Shown: positions 7,753 through 15,925, counted from the stretch's first letter. The stretch: DNA of 29,449 bases from Aphodosoma sp045658305 (GCA_045658305.1 JAZOUT010000131.1:1-29449); one strand, 5' to 3'. Translations and numbers: made by a program. The notes: generated by a model from the letters alone, not told the origin.

Positions 7753-8568
7753 ATGATTGAAAAGATATACAAAACTCGCTGTGGTAGTATTCACTATTGG
7801 GTAAACCAAAAGAGAGAAAAATCAATATCATTAGTATTTCTGCCTGGATTAACAGCCGACCACAGACTATTTGATAAGCAAATTGAATTTTTCAAGGATA
7901 AATATCATGTGTTTGTATGGGATGCGCCAGCACATGCTTCGTCGTGGCCATTCGATTTTTCCTTTGATTTGAGAGATAAGGCTATTTGGTTGGATGAGAT
8001 TTTTCAAACTGAAAAGATTGAATCACCCGTCATCATCGGACAATCGATGGGAGGATATGTCGGTCAGATGTATTCTCAACTATTCTCCAACAAACTTAAA
8101 GGCTTTATAGCCATAGACTCAGCTCCACTACAAAGAAAATATATAACAGCAATGGAGATTTGGTTACTAAAAAGGATGGAGCCAGTGTATAGATACTATC
8201 CATGGCAACTTTTGTTGCAATCGGGCACCAATGGTGTTGCGATATCGGAATATGGCAGAGAGTTGATGCGTAGTATAATGATGGAATATGATGGTGATAA
8301 AGAGAGATATGCGCGAATATCGGGGCATGGTATGCGGATGCTTGCAGAGGCAATGGAACTGAATTTGCCATACGAGATTAAATGTCCTGCGATGTTGATT
8401 TGTGGTGAAAAAGATAGGGCTGGCTCATGTATTAGATACAACAAGGCTTGGCATAGAGATACTGGTATTCCTCTTGAATGGATTAAAGGTGCAGGACATA
8501 ATTCCAATACAGATGCACCTGAGATAGTGAATGAATTAATAGATTGTTTTGTACTTAATTTAGAATAA
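7753..8568 (+). CDS. Alpha/beta hydrolase
   Basis: A 271-residue alpha/beta-hydrolase fold enzyme without a signal peptide, so probably cytosolic. The oxyanion-hole loop is F-L-P-G-L-T-A-D-H. The nucleophile elbow is G-Q-S-M-G-G with Ser98. The acid is likely Asp221 in C-G-E-K-D-R-A and the His is His249 in G-A-G-H-N-S-N-T-D-A-P. The family includes esterases, lipases and C-C hydrolases, and the exact substrate cannot be inferred. It follows the EEP-family gene by a single base and is closed by a strong terminator, making the pair the end of this unit. Confidence 0.9.
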   Translation: MIEKIYKTRCGSIHYWVNQKREKSISLVFLPGLTADHRLFDKQIEFFKDKYHVFVWDAPAHASSWPFDFSFDLRDKAIWLDEIFQTEKIESPVIIGQSMGGYVGQMYSQLFSNKLKGFIAIDSAPLQRKYITAMEIWLLKRMEPVYRYYPWQLLLQSGTNGVAISEYGRELMRSIMMEYDGDKERYARISGHGMRMLAEAMELNLPYEIKCPAMLICGEKDRAGSCIRYNKAWHRDTGIPLEWIKGAGHNSNTDAPEIVNELIDCFVLNLE

Positions 8569-8579
8569 ACAAATATGCA

Positions 8580-8607
8580 AGATGCCTAAAAATAGGCATC
8601 TTTTTTT
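8580..8607 (+). terminator. Rho-independent terminator after the alpha/beta hydrolase
   Basis: AGATGCCTA and TAGGCATCT form a perfect 9-bp stem with an AAAA loop, followed by seven T. It lies 12 nt after the stop codon. Confidence 0.93.
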
Positions 8608-8662
8608 ATTTTATTAAAAATTCGCTTATGTTTTCTAATTTCAAAGATTGCTTTATCATATG

Positions 8663-8728
8663 TTTATTATATATTTATAGTATATTTATCCTATATTTAT
8701 AGTATATTTATAGTATGTTATAGGTAGG
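8663..8728. repeat. 11-bp tandem array, copy 1 (upstream of metK)
   Basis: Five units in exact 11-bp register: TTTATTATATA, TTTATAGTATA, TTTATCCTATA, TTTATAGTATA, TTTATAGTATG, then a partial unit ending TAGGTAGG. An inverted counterpart lies at 17028-17093. The array ends about 60 nt before the metK -33 element. The remaining parts of the 8569-8788 gap hold only the terminator and plain AT-rich sequence. Confidence 0.9.
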
Positions 8729-8788
8729 GAGAAGATAGGTTGCTTATCGTAGCTTAATATGGTTGTTTGAGGATTGTGGAAATCATTA

Positions 8789-8819
8789 TTGCATATATGA
8801 ATATTTTTTTGTAACTTTG
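8789..8819 (+). promoter_or_regulatory. Promoter of the metK unit
   Basis: TTG (8789-8791), 20 nt, then TAACTTTG (8812-8819). Transcription would begin near 8826, just before the riboswitch. Confidence 0.8.
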
Positions 8820-8825
8820 CAGCGT

Positions 8826-8887
8826 GAAAGTGTGGAGAGATTTGACTGCTTGCAACCACAGAAAAAAATGCTAAAACGGAGATAACT
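8826..8887 (+). promoter_or_regulatory. SAM-II-like (SAM_alpha) riboswitch aptamer
   Basis: The segment carries the signature of SAM-II RNAs in order: the P1 arm GTGG (8832-8835), GATTTGAC, TTGCAACCAC closing P1 (CCAC 8856-8859), an A-rich stretch, GCTAAAAC, and a 3' GGAG. This matches from memory the layout of the known SAM-II aptamer (GAUUUxAC, UUGCA, A-run, GCUAAA, GG). Its place in the leader of metK, the gene making SAM, supports the call. The terminal GGAG (8878-8881) would act as the ribosome-binding site for an ATG at 8888, so ligand binding would hide it. GACTGC (8844-8849) can also pair with GCAGTC (8892-8897). Confidence 0.75.
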
Positions 8888-8923
8888 ATGTGCAGTCCTG
8901 CGCTATCTAATTTCCTTTTTTTT
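8878..8923 (+). terminator. Possible leader hairpin / terminator after the riboswitch
   Basis: AGATA (8880-8884) pairs with TATCT (8904-8908), and inside it GCAG with CTGC (8892-8895/8898-8901). GG (8878-8879) can pair with CC (8914-8915), directly followed by eight T. It would cover the GGAG and the ATG at 8888. Whether it ends transcription or only hides the start is not clear. Confidence 0.4.
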
Positions 8924-8944
8924 CATTCAAGTCAAATCCCCTAA
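8888..8944 (+). CDS. Possible 18-residue leader peptide under riboswitch control
   Basis: A short frame M-C-S-P-A-L-S-N-F-L-F-F-H-S-S-Q-I-P begins 6 nt after a GGAG that is the last part of the SAM-II-like aptamer, the spacing expected for a ribosome-binding site. It ends 107 nt before metK. No function is known to me. It may be a translated leader whose translation affects the RNA downstream, or it may be a chance frame that only looks placed. Confidence 0.35.
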   Translation: MCSPALSNFLFFHSSQIP

Positions 8945-8970
8945 TTATTAATTACTCACTTCGTTTGTGA

Positions 8971-9030
8971 TTTTTGCTACGCTCGGCATAGTTCAAGCAT
9001 GCTTGACTCTGCACTCGCTCATTGCAAAAA
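8971..9030. repeat. Palindromic element in the metK leader
   Basis: A 14-bp perfect palindrome TCAAGCATGCTTGA (8993-9006) is flanked by imperfect arms GCATAG / CTCTGC and, further out, TTTTTGC (8971-8977) and GCAAAAA (9024-9030). It has higher GC than its surroundings and ends about 20 nt before the metK ATG. It looks like a mobile palindromic repeat or a leader hairpin. Confidence 0.6.
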
Positions 9031-9051
9031 TTTTTAATTATTAATACAATT

Positions 9052-10332
9052 ATGGGTTATTTATTTACATCCGAATCAGTTTCGGAAGGTCATCCAGACA
9101 AAGTGGCTGACCAAATTAGTGATGCTATTTTGGACGAATTCTTGGCATTCGATCCACAATCGAAAGTGGCATGTGAAACATTTGTTACAACAGGACAAGT
9201 GGTACTCGGCGGTGAGGTGAAAAGTAAAGCCTACGTAGATGTACAAGATGTAGCACGTAAGGTGATTAACCGCATTGGCTATACTAAAAGCGAATATATG
9301 TTTGAGGGCAATTCGTGTGGCGTTTTGTCGGCTATACATGAACAATCGGCAGACATCAACCGTGGTGTAGAACGCTCAGAGGCAGAAAATCAAGGTGCAG
9401 GCGACCAAGGTATGATGTTTGGCTATGCTTGTAACGAAACTGACGATTATATGCCTTTGTCGTTGGCTTTAAGTCATATACTTTTGATAGAATTGGCTGC
9501 AATTCGCAAAGAGGGTAAAGAGATGACTTATCTACGTCCAGACTCAAAAAGCCAAGTGACTATTGAATATAACGACAATGGATATCCTGAAAGAGTACAT
9601 ACTATCGTAGTTTCGACTCAACATGATGAATTTATTACTGCTAATGATTTTATCACTCAAGAAGAGGCTGATAGAGCAATGGTGAAACATATTCATGAAG
9701 ATGTAGAGAATATACTTTTGCCACGCGTTTTGGAGAAATATCCTTATATCCAAAAATATTTTAAAGGTGATATCATTCTACACGTGAATCCTACTGGTAA
9801 GTTTGTGATTGGTGGTCCTCACGGCGACACTGGTTTGACTGGTCGTAAAATTATTGTTGATACATACGGTGGTAAAGGTGCTCATGGTGGTGGTGCTTTC
9901 TCAGGTAAAGACCCATCGAAAGTGGATCGTTCGGCTGCATACGCAGCTCGCCATATTGCTAAAAACCTTGTGGCTGCAGGCGTATCAGATGAAATATTGG
10001 TGCAAGTGGCATATGCTATCGGTGTGGCTGAGCCTGTAAGTTTGTATATCAATACTTATGGCAAATCAAAAGTTGCTATGAGCGATGGTGAAATTGCTGA
10101 ACGTGTATTGAAAATATTTGACATGCGCCCATACGCAATTGAGCAACGCTTGAAACTTCGTAACCCTATCTATGCTGAAACAGCATCGTACGGACACATG
10201 GGTCGTACGCCTCGTATCGTAACAAAATGCTACGAGACTCGCTATGAGCCATATCGTTGCTACGAAGTGGAATTGTTCACTTGGGAGAAATTGGATTTTG
10301 TAGATAAAGTGAAAGCTGAATTTGGCCTTTAA
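9052..10332 (+). CDS. metK: S-adenosylmethionine synthetase (methionine adenosyltransferase)
   Basis: A 426-residue cytosolic enzyme making S-adenosylmethionine from methionine and ATP. The three-domain family motifs are clear: E-G-H-P-D-K at 12-17, the methionine-site block G-A-G-D-Q-G-M-M-F-G-Y-A at 115-126, the P-loop-like G-G-P-H-G-D-T-G-L-T-G-R-K, and the D-T-Y-G-G ... G-G-G-A-F-S-G-K-D-P-S-K-V-D-R-S block. The ATG at 9052 was chosen because M-G-Y-L-F-T-S-E-S-V is the expected N-terminus; an upstream in-frame TTG at 9022 lies in the palindromic element. Expression is probably controlled by the SAM-II-like leader. The stop overlaps the next start (TAATG). Confidence 0.98.
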   Translation: MGYLFTSESVSEGHPDKVADQISDAILDEFLAFDPQSKVACETFVTTGQVVLGGEVKSKAYVDVQDVARKVINRIGYTKSEYMFEGNSCGVLSAIHEQSADINRGVERSEAENQGAGDQGMMFGYACNETDDYMPLSLALSHILLIELAAIRKEGKEMTYLRPDSKSQVTIEYNDNGYPERVHTIVVSTQHDEFITANDFITQEEADRAMVKHIHEDVENILLPRVLEKYPYIQKYFKGDIILHVNPTGKFVIGGPHGDTGLTGRKIIVDTYGGKGAHGGGAFSGKDPSKVDRSAAYAARHIAKNLVAAGVSDEILVQVAYAIGVAEPVSLYINTYGKSKVAMSDGEIAERVLKIFDMRPYAIEQRLKLRNPIYAETASYGHMGRTPRIVTKCYETRYEPYRCYEVELFTWEKLDFVDKVKAEFGL

Positions 10333-11588
10333 TGAACATAATAGGGACATATAATAATACTAAATCCATTCTATCACAAACGATAGAATGGATTAATGTA
10401 TTATCAACTATGTACTTAATTGGCTCACTTATACTACCTTTTAACTTACAGAAACCGGCGATTTACGTATATACTATATCGACAATAGCTGACATAATCG
10501 TAAATAAACGCTATGCTAACGTAAAATGGAGAAATGCGAAATGGTCTTTTGCCGCAATGACATTGTTTTATTTATGTATGTGGATATGGCATATATTTGA
10601 AGATTGCACTTCTCCAATATATTTCCACTCGACAGACATTAGATTACCATTTATTGCTTTTGGATTATTAGGATTGACATGCAACATTAACCCTCGAATA
10701 AAAATAATTCACATAGCCTATACCATGCTTGCTATGTCGTTAGGAACAATAATTTTGCTTGCAATAAATATATTAGCAAATAATCCATCTACAATAGATT
10801 CAATAAGAGAACTGCTACCCTCACTAAGACTTAGAAATTTACATATTACTCATATTGAGTTAAATATATACTTAAATAGTACAATTACAATGTGCTTTAT
10901 ATGTATATTAGAAAATAAAAAAAGGTGGAACAGAATAATTTGCATTATAGGAATTTTAATAATATATGCATCTCTGCTCATAAATGAGGGCCGAGTTGGA
11001 TTTATTACTGCAAATATACTAATATCATTTTTTGCGGGATTAACAATATATAAATACAACCCTAAATTATTACTACCATTTTTCTCTATATTTATAATTG
11101 TAATTTTTATTATAAGTAACAATCATGCACGCTTCGATTCAACAGAAATTGCCAAAGATCCAAGGAGTAAAATTTGGGAATTATCACTAGACGTAATAAA
11201 AGAAAAACCTATTTTGGGGCATGGTGTATGCAAAGGCAAACAACTAATTATAGACAAAACAACCAATAGCCAAAATTTAAATTATTTTTGGAATGAATGG
11301 AATTCTATATTTCCTGATTATAATAAAAACAGATTCCATTGCCACAATGTATTCCTGGAATCTGCTATAGAATTTGGTATAATAGGACTAATTCTTACTA
11401 TATCTATTTTTCTATTACCTGTATTATTAACTAGAGAAAAACGTCAATTATATCTTTTTACTTTTATAATAATATTCGGTATTCAAGCAATGTTTGAAAC
11501 ATTCACATTTCATAGTCAACCAATATTATTCTGTTGGTTAATACATTTCTTTATAAATACCCATCTAAAAAATAAAAATCAGATGTGA
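10332..11588 (+). CDS. O-antigen ligase/polymerase family membrane protein
   Basis: A 418-residue protein with about ten to twelve membrane segments and a large periplasmic loop, as in the Wzy/WaaL superfamily. Family-like points are the R-V-G-F-I-T-A block near the middle, then R-S-K-I-W-E-L-S-L-D-V-I-K-E-K-P-I-L-G-H-G, and H-C-H-N-V-F-L-E-S-A-I-E-F-G-I-I-G-L in the last periplasmic region. It would join or polymerise lipid-linked glycan at the outer face of the inner membrane. Its ATG overlaps the metK stop by 1 nt (TAATG), an unusual partner. Its tail overlaps by 10 bp the converging glycosyltransferase gene. It is poorer in GC than metK. Ligase and polymerase cannot be told apart from sequence. 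Confidence 0.82.
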   Translation: MNIIGTYNNTKSILSQTIEWINVLSTMYLIGSLILPFNLQKPAIYVYTISTIADIIVNKRYANVKWRNAKWSFAAMTLFYLCMWIWHIFEDCTSPIYFHSTDIRLPFIAFGLLGLTCNINPRIKIIHIAYTMLAMSLGTIILLAINILANNPSTIDSIRELLPSLRLRNLHITHIELNIYLNSTITMCFICILENKKRWNRIICIIGILIIYASLLINEGRVGFITANILISFFAGLTIYKYNPKLLLPFFSIFIIVIFIISNNHARFDSTEIAKDPRSKIWELSLDVIKEKPILGHGVCKGKQLIIDKTTNSQNLNYFWNEWNSIFPDYNKNRFHCHNVFLESAIEFGIIGLILTISIFLLPVLLTREKRQLYLFTFIIIFGIQAMFETFTFHSQPILFCWLIHFFINTHLKNKNQM

Positions 11589-12382
11589 TTATTTATACCA
11601 TTATGGCATATAAAGCGATTGCTTATTTTCTCTCTTTCCATTATTACTAAATTCTTATTCCTATCATTGCTATCCCAATTACTTTTATGATGCAAATGAT
11701 AAACAATTGCTCTATTACGCACACTTACAAATTGACAACCTATAGCTCTTAAACGCCAATCAATATCTTCATCTTCTCCAATTGATGGCAATTTATAGTC
11801 TTCATTAAAACCATTTATAGCCAAAATTGTTTCTTTTGAGAAAGACATATTACATCCCTTTAACATCTTAGCTCCTCTCAGTGGTTTTGATAAGCATAAT
11901 GGTATAAAAATACCTTCATCCGTAAATCTACATTCTTGACGAAATAATAATCGTTTCCACATTTCTCTACCTAAAGCTTTAAACTTTATATCTCCATCAA
12001 AAAGTTTTAGGGTTAGCTTCTCTGACAATTTCACTCGTTTCCCAACTAAAACATGATTAGGTTTTGCATAAAACAAATGCATTTCAACAAAACGTCGATG
12101 AACAATACAATCTCCATCAAGAAAAATCAACATCTCGGCCCTGGCTTTAACAATAGCTCGATTTAAAGCTCGATTTTTACGCCACCCTAAGTCTTCTTGT
12201 GTTATATGCTGATGGATACAAAACCAATCATAACTCTTCACGAAATTAGACATAACATCACTATTCCCATCTTCTGAAATAATAATTTCAAAATCTTTTT
12301 CTGTTTGATAACGTAATGAATCAAGCACCAATCTGAGTGCATCAACATTCTTATATACTGATATTATTACAGATACTTTCAT
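11579..12382 (-). CDS. Glycosyltransferase family 2
   Basis: A 267-residue GT-A fold transferase, probably cytosolic or membrane-associated. It begins with V-S-V-I-I-S-V-Y-K-N, typical of GT2. The metal/nucleotide motif D-G-D is at 89-91 (L-I-F-L-D-G-D-C). The C-terminal G-C-N-M-S-F-S-K-E-T and G-E-D-E-D-I-D-W-R-L are the acceptor-binding and catalytic-base block of the galactosyltransferase-like subgroup. It is the last gene of the five-gene glycan operon, overlapping the upstream gene by ATGA (12379-12382), and it converges with the O-antigen ligase gene. Donor and acceptor sugars are unknown. Confidence 0.9.
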   Translation of the reverse strand: MKVSVIISVYKNVDALRLVLDSLRYQTEKDFEIIISEDGNSDVMSNFVKSYDWFCIHQHITQEDLGWRKNRALNRAIVKARAEMLIFLDGDCIVHRRFVEMHLFYAKPNHVLVGKRVKLSEKLTLKLFDGDIKFKALGREMWKRLLFRQECRFTDEGIFIPLCLSKPLRGAKMLKGCNMSFSKETILAINGFNEDYKLPSIGEDEDIDWRLRAIGCQFVSVRNRAIVYHLHHKSNWDSNDRNKNLVIMEREKISNRFICHNGINNHI

Positions 12383-13767
12383 TTATGTTTTCTCCAACGA
12401 TATTTTTTTACTAATTCAATACACTTTTCTTCATTAAAACCTCGTGCAATTGCATAGGAACGAGCTATTATTCTCAATATTTCAGGCTCAACATCGATTC
12501 TCTCAAAGCCTCTGCATCCATCCTCCAAACCAATATATTTCTTAAAACTTATACGATTCAAATCGACTAACTGAAAATCAACTCCATCATTTGTAAAATC
12601 AAAAAGAATATTCCCCATAGAATAATCTTTGTGATATATCCCCTTATCATGTATCTCTGCTGTAAATCGTCCAAACTCCTCAAAAACATATTCTCTACAC
12701 TCAAAATCTCGATTCTTTATAACATCCTTCATCACATATCGACAATGAGATAATTGACTAACATAATAACTATCAAATAACAATCCTCCCTTGAAATTCT
12801 CTTTATATGCAATAGGCTTAGGAGTATAAGCTCCCAACCGCAAAGCATACAAATAAGAACGACGTGCCTTGCTCGGCAAGATTGTATAAATAATACGTCT
12901 AACTAAAGATGGTACTTGAAATGACTTAACAACCAAATCATCAGCAACAATTTTTATTACGTTTCGCTTATGATATAAAATATTATCAGACTTAGCAAAT
13001 TCGACGGATAAATTATTCAAGAGCCAATGTTGATTTTCTAATTCTCTATTAGTCAATAGATAATCTTTCCAACTCGCCCCATTCTCATGACGAAAAGAAC
13101 CACAACCATCACTTTTTGCCTTTTGACGAGTAAGATAACGGCGCTCCATTTGCTGAGGACTGCGATACTGATAATGGTCAACATCTATACATTTCCCATA
13201 TGTCAATCCCATAGGATGCGGATAACGCCATCTTTCCAACCACTGTAACATACAACTATGACGCATAAATCTACGTTCTTTACGTTTATTAGGCAAATAG
13301 TGTGTTATTAAATGCCTATCCTTTTCAAAATCGCCACCAAAGCACTCTGTTTCAACATCTTCTACAGTTAATAAATAATCCGTACTCTCTTTCTTTACAA
13401 CTCCATAACATGCTGGAACTTTACTTAAAAAATCACGAACATCACCTCTAAAAAATTCATCTGCATCCATTCTAACACACCACCAATCTCTACAAGTCAA
13501 TTCTCTCTTAAAAGCATGAAATGCTTTAGCTCTCAACCCAATATGAAACGCACCTTCATAACGCATAAAAGGTACAATTTGAGTATAAATAATCGACATT
13601 TGATTTATTTTCTCCCAAGTATCATCATCACTACCATTATCAATAACAATAATCTTATCACTCCATCGAACCGCATCTTTCAATGAAGCAACAATTATAT
13701 CACCTTCGTTTTTAACAACTAAAAGACTGTATATTTTAAAACTATTATCCTGTGCCTTAAACATCAT
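12379..13767 (-). CDS. Fused glycosyltransferase (GT2) and LPS core kinase-like protein
   Basis: A 462-residue two-domain protein. Residues 10-270 form a GT2-like domain (L-L-V-V-K-N-E-G-D-I-I near the start, V-I-D-N-G-S-D-D-D-T, and the D-A-D-E motif at 101-104). Residues 275-462 match the WaaP/KdkA-type LPS kinase family. They show Lys281 in L-V-V-K-S-F, the K-A-R-R-S-Y and T-P-K-P-I-A-Y N-lobe blocks, a catalytic loop Y-H-K-D-Y-S-M-G-N-I-L-F with Asp381 and Asn386, and V-D-L-N-R with Asp402. It probably adds a sugar and phosphorylates the same core oligosaccharide. All key residues are present. It overlaps by 4 nt with both neighbours. Confidence 0.88.
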   Translation of the reverse strand: MMFKAQDNSFKIYSLLVVKNEGDIIVASLKDAVRWSDKIIVIDNGSDDDTWEKINQMSIIYTQIVPFMRYEGAFHIGLRAKAFHAFKRELTCRDWWCVRMDADEFFRGDVRDFLSKVPACYGVVKKESTDYLLTVEDVETECFGGDFEKDRHLITHYLPNKRKERRFMRHSCMLQWLERWRYPHPMGLTYGKCIDVDHYQYRSPQQMERRYLTRQKAKSDGCGSFRHENGASWKDYLLTNRELENQHWLLNNLSVEFAKSDNILYHKRNVIKIVADDLVVKSFQVPSLVRRIIYTILPSKARRSYLYALRLGAYTPKPIAYKENFKGGLLFDSYYVSQLSHCRYVMKDVIKNRDFECREYVFEEFGRFTAEIHDKGIYHKDYSMGNILFDFTNDGVDFQLVDLNRISFKKYIGLEDGCRGFERIDVEPEILRIIARSYAIARGFNEEKCIELVKKYRWRKHK

Positions 13768-14474
13768 ATTTTATCAAATCCCCTTGCATATTTAATCCAA
13801 TAATACTTCAACGGATTGGTATATTTCAACAATTTCCATGGACGACTACTATGAGGTCGGTGCAACACCTTGTCCGACATCAAAATGATATTCTTAAACC
13901 CCAATTCGACACTTTTATGAGAAATAAAAACATCGTACCAATTCTTTGACGAATCAAGATTATGAAAATCATACGACTTCAAAAACTCATTAGTCAACAA
14001 CGTACAACAAAAACTAATACGCTTTTTGGTCACTTTATCTTCATTACCCCATTTTCGCGCAAAAAGATATGGAAAATTCACCACTCCTCCCTCATCAACT
14101 GTAACCGAAGCCACCAAACCAACCCCATCAGCTACTCTCTTATTCAACCGCACAAAAGTATCCTTATTTACAACCACATCCGATTCGACAACAACCAAAT
14201 GTTCATCATTTTCAATTGCACGTTCTTGGGCTTTCTGCAAAATATAGCGATAGTTAGGAGAGGGTGATTCAATAAAATCCGACAAATGAACAACCTCAAA
14301 ACCCAACTCACTAGCCAAAATATCCAATCGCTGAACAGTTTCAACATCCGAAAAATCGTCATAAACAACATATTTCATCTGCCGTCTATCCACACTATTC
14401 ATCACTGCACGAATAGTTTTTTCAGTCAAATCGATTGAATTTTTAACTGGCGTTATAACTAAAAGTTTATTCAT
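13764..14474 (-). CDS. Glycosyltransferase family 2
   Basis: A 236-residue protein starting M-N-K-L-L-V-I-T-P-V-K-N-S, the N-terminal strand of a GT2 domain, with V-V-Y-D-D-F-S-D and the D-x-D-like V-V-V-E-S-D-V further on. It is shorter than many GT2 enzymes and lacks an obvious membrane segment. ATG 14474 was preferred to an ATG at 14489: it creates the same ATGA overlap with the preceding stop that is seen at the other two junctions of the operon, and it has AGGA just upstream. Substrates are unknown. Confidence 0.85.
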   Translation of the reverse strand: MNKLLVITPVKNSIDLTEKTIRAVMNSVDRRQMKYVVYDDFSDVETVQRLDILASELGFEVVHLSDFIESPSPNYRYILQKAQERAIENDEHLVVVESDVVVNKDTFVRLNKRVADGVGLVASVTVDEGGVVNFPYLFARKWGNEDKVTKKRISFCCTLLTNEFLKSYDFHNLDSSKNWYDVFISHKSVELGFKNIILMSDKVLHRPHSSRPWKLLKYTNPLKYYWIKYARGFDKI

Positions 14475-15904
14475 TTCCTGGATTTCCATATTAATCCTCG
14501 ACGAGAAATAGTTAACATTGCACCAAACGAATTGCCAAACTGTGTTCCAAAATCCGCCCCCACCGACACTCCAAAATTAAGATTCCAAGCCTGTGGCACC
14601 AACTTTTGCACCGAACAATAAATCGAGTTATTATAACTTCTTAAAGGCAAATCGTAAGTACCAAAATTACTTGAATGGCTATATCGCACCAAATAATTAA
14701 AGCCCCAAATATCACCTTTCACCGCAATATGATGCGTAAAAGTACGATTATTTTCAGTAGTAATTGAACTACCATAAATCGGAGAAGTAATAAAAGGATT
14801 ACCAATAGTACGCCCAAAATAACTCCACCCCTGCAAATAAATTATATTATTGAAATAATTATCTTTACCGCCTAAAATAATACCATCTAAATCATGCATA
14901 GGCCCAGCTTGATCAGTAGTTGCAAAAAACTCATAAGTCAACGAATGAATAAAATCCCACTTATTCTGTTTTATAGCCACACCCCACAATCCATCAGAAG
15001 CATTTTTTGCTCTCCACATCAATCTAATAGGTGGATCTTCCAACAATAATTGCCAATACGTATTCACACTCCAAGCCCCATATTTCACTTCCAATCCTAA
15101 CATTTGTGATACAATATGATTGCCCATTGCATTTATTTGATCATTCGGCATCACCCCCCCTGACGAAGCTTTAAATACCGTCCACCAATCACCAAACGAC
15201 GAGCCTAACTCACCATAAACAGGCGATACTCCACCCCATTGTGCAGCATGATGAAACTCATAATTAACCTTAACAGGCAATCCTCCTCCAAACCTAACTC
15301 CCAAATATTTATGGTGCAACATACATCCACCCACACCAATATCATCTACAAACCAACCCTGAGTAATCCCTCCTTTTATCTCCATATACCCATACGTAAA
15401 CGGAAAAGCTGTATATTTATCAATACCAACCGACACACGAGGCATCGAAGGAGCATTTCGAGAAAACAAAAAACCACCCGACGACAACTCATAATCCTGA
15501 TTCCCAACATCAAAAGGCTTAACTCCCACAGTAACATCAAAACACCACAACCGAGCACGAGCATACAACTTCACTACCTGTCCCCTAAAACCATCAATAT
15601 CAACACCTCCCAATAAATCAATTCCATACGAATAATCCCACCAACGAGCCGAGCGCACAGCCTCTTTATCCATGCCAACTCGCAAATAAGCACCATACGG
15701 AGCAACCGACACCACCCCATCAGTATTCGCAGATAACCAAAACGGAGCAAACCTTCCCGACGATGCCACACCAGCAAACTCACCAAAATAAGACAACGTA
15801 TCCCTACAATTATCCACCGAATCCATAGGCAAAGACCAAGCTCGCCATGCCCTTAAAGGTATCGCAACAATACAAAAAAACAACAAATATAACAATCGAT
15901 ACAT
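14471..15904 (-). CDS. Capsule assembly Wzi family outer-membrane protein
   Basis: A 477-residue protein with a signal peptide (L-L-Y-L-L-F-F-C-I-V-A-I-P-L-R-A) and a long beta-barrel pattern. The block G-R-F-A-P-F-W-L-S-A-N and the repeated aromatic strands fit the Cap_assemb_Wzi family known in Bacteroidota. E. coli Wzi is an outer-membrane lectin-like barrel that anchors capsule to the cell surface. Here it sits in a cluster of glycosyltransferases and follows a kelch lipoprotein by 3 nt. It therefore probably holds or organises the glycan made by the cluster. The coding strand is rich in G and T, with many Gly, Val, Trp and Arg. Confidence 0.85.
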   Translation of the reverse strand: MYRLLYLLFFCIVAIPLRAWRAWSLPMDSVDNCRDTLSYFGEFAGVASSGRFAPFWLSANTDGVVSVAPYGAYLRVGMDKEAVRSARWWDYSYGIDLLGGVDIDGFRGQVVKLYARARLWCFDVTVGVKPFDVGNQDYELSSGGFLFSRNAPSMPRVSVGIDKYTAFPFTYGYMEIKGGITQGWFVDDIGVGGCMLHHKYLGVRFGGGLPVKVNYEFHHAAQWGGVSPVYGELGSSFGDWWTVFKASSGGVMPNDQINAMGNHIVSQMLGLEVKYGAWSVNTYWQLLLEDPPIRLMWRAKNASDGLWGVAIKQNKWDFIHSLTYEFFATTDQAGPMHDLDGIILGGKDNYFNNIIYLQGWSYFGRTIGNPFITSPIYGSSITTENNRTFTHHIAVKGDIWGFNYLVRYSHSSNFGTYDLPLRSYNNSIYCSVQKLVPQAWNLNFGVSVGADFGTQFGNSFGAMLTISRRGLIWKSRK

Positions 15905-15925
15905 TTCTCAATTCTCAATTCTCAT
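15905..15925. repeat. Heptamer array (3 units) at the kelch gene stop
   Basis: TTCTCAA, TTCTCAA, TTCTCAT on the plus strand, i.e. AATTGAG-type units on the coding strand. They encode the end R-I-E-N and the TGA stop of the kelch gene and end just before the Wzi ATG. Confidence 0.85.

Noticed and set aside
8663..8728. CRISPR array
   Set aside because: The units are 11 bp with no spacers and no cas genes are near; the same holds for the array at 17028 and for the heptamer arrays.
8826..8887. SAM-I (S-box) riboswitch upstream of metK
   Set aside because: GCAACC and TGCTAA also occur in S-boxes, but the short length, the GATTTGAC block and the 3' GGAG fit SAM-II better; the long P3 and P4 arms of SAM-I are not seen.
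8993..9006. A dif or recombination site at the 14-bp palindrome
   Set aside because: dif sites have two different half-sites around a 6-bp centre; this is a simple perfect palindrome, so the link to the composition switch is not enough.
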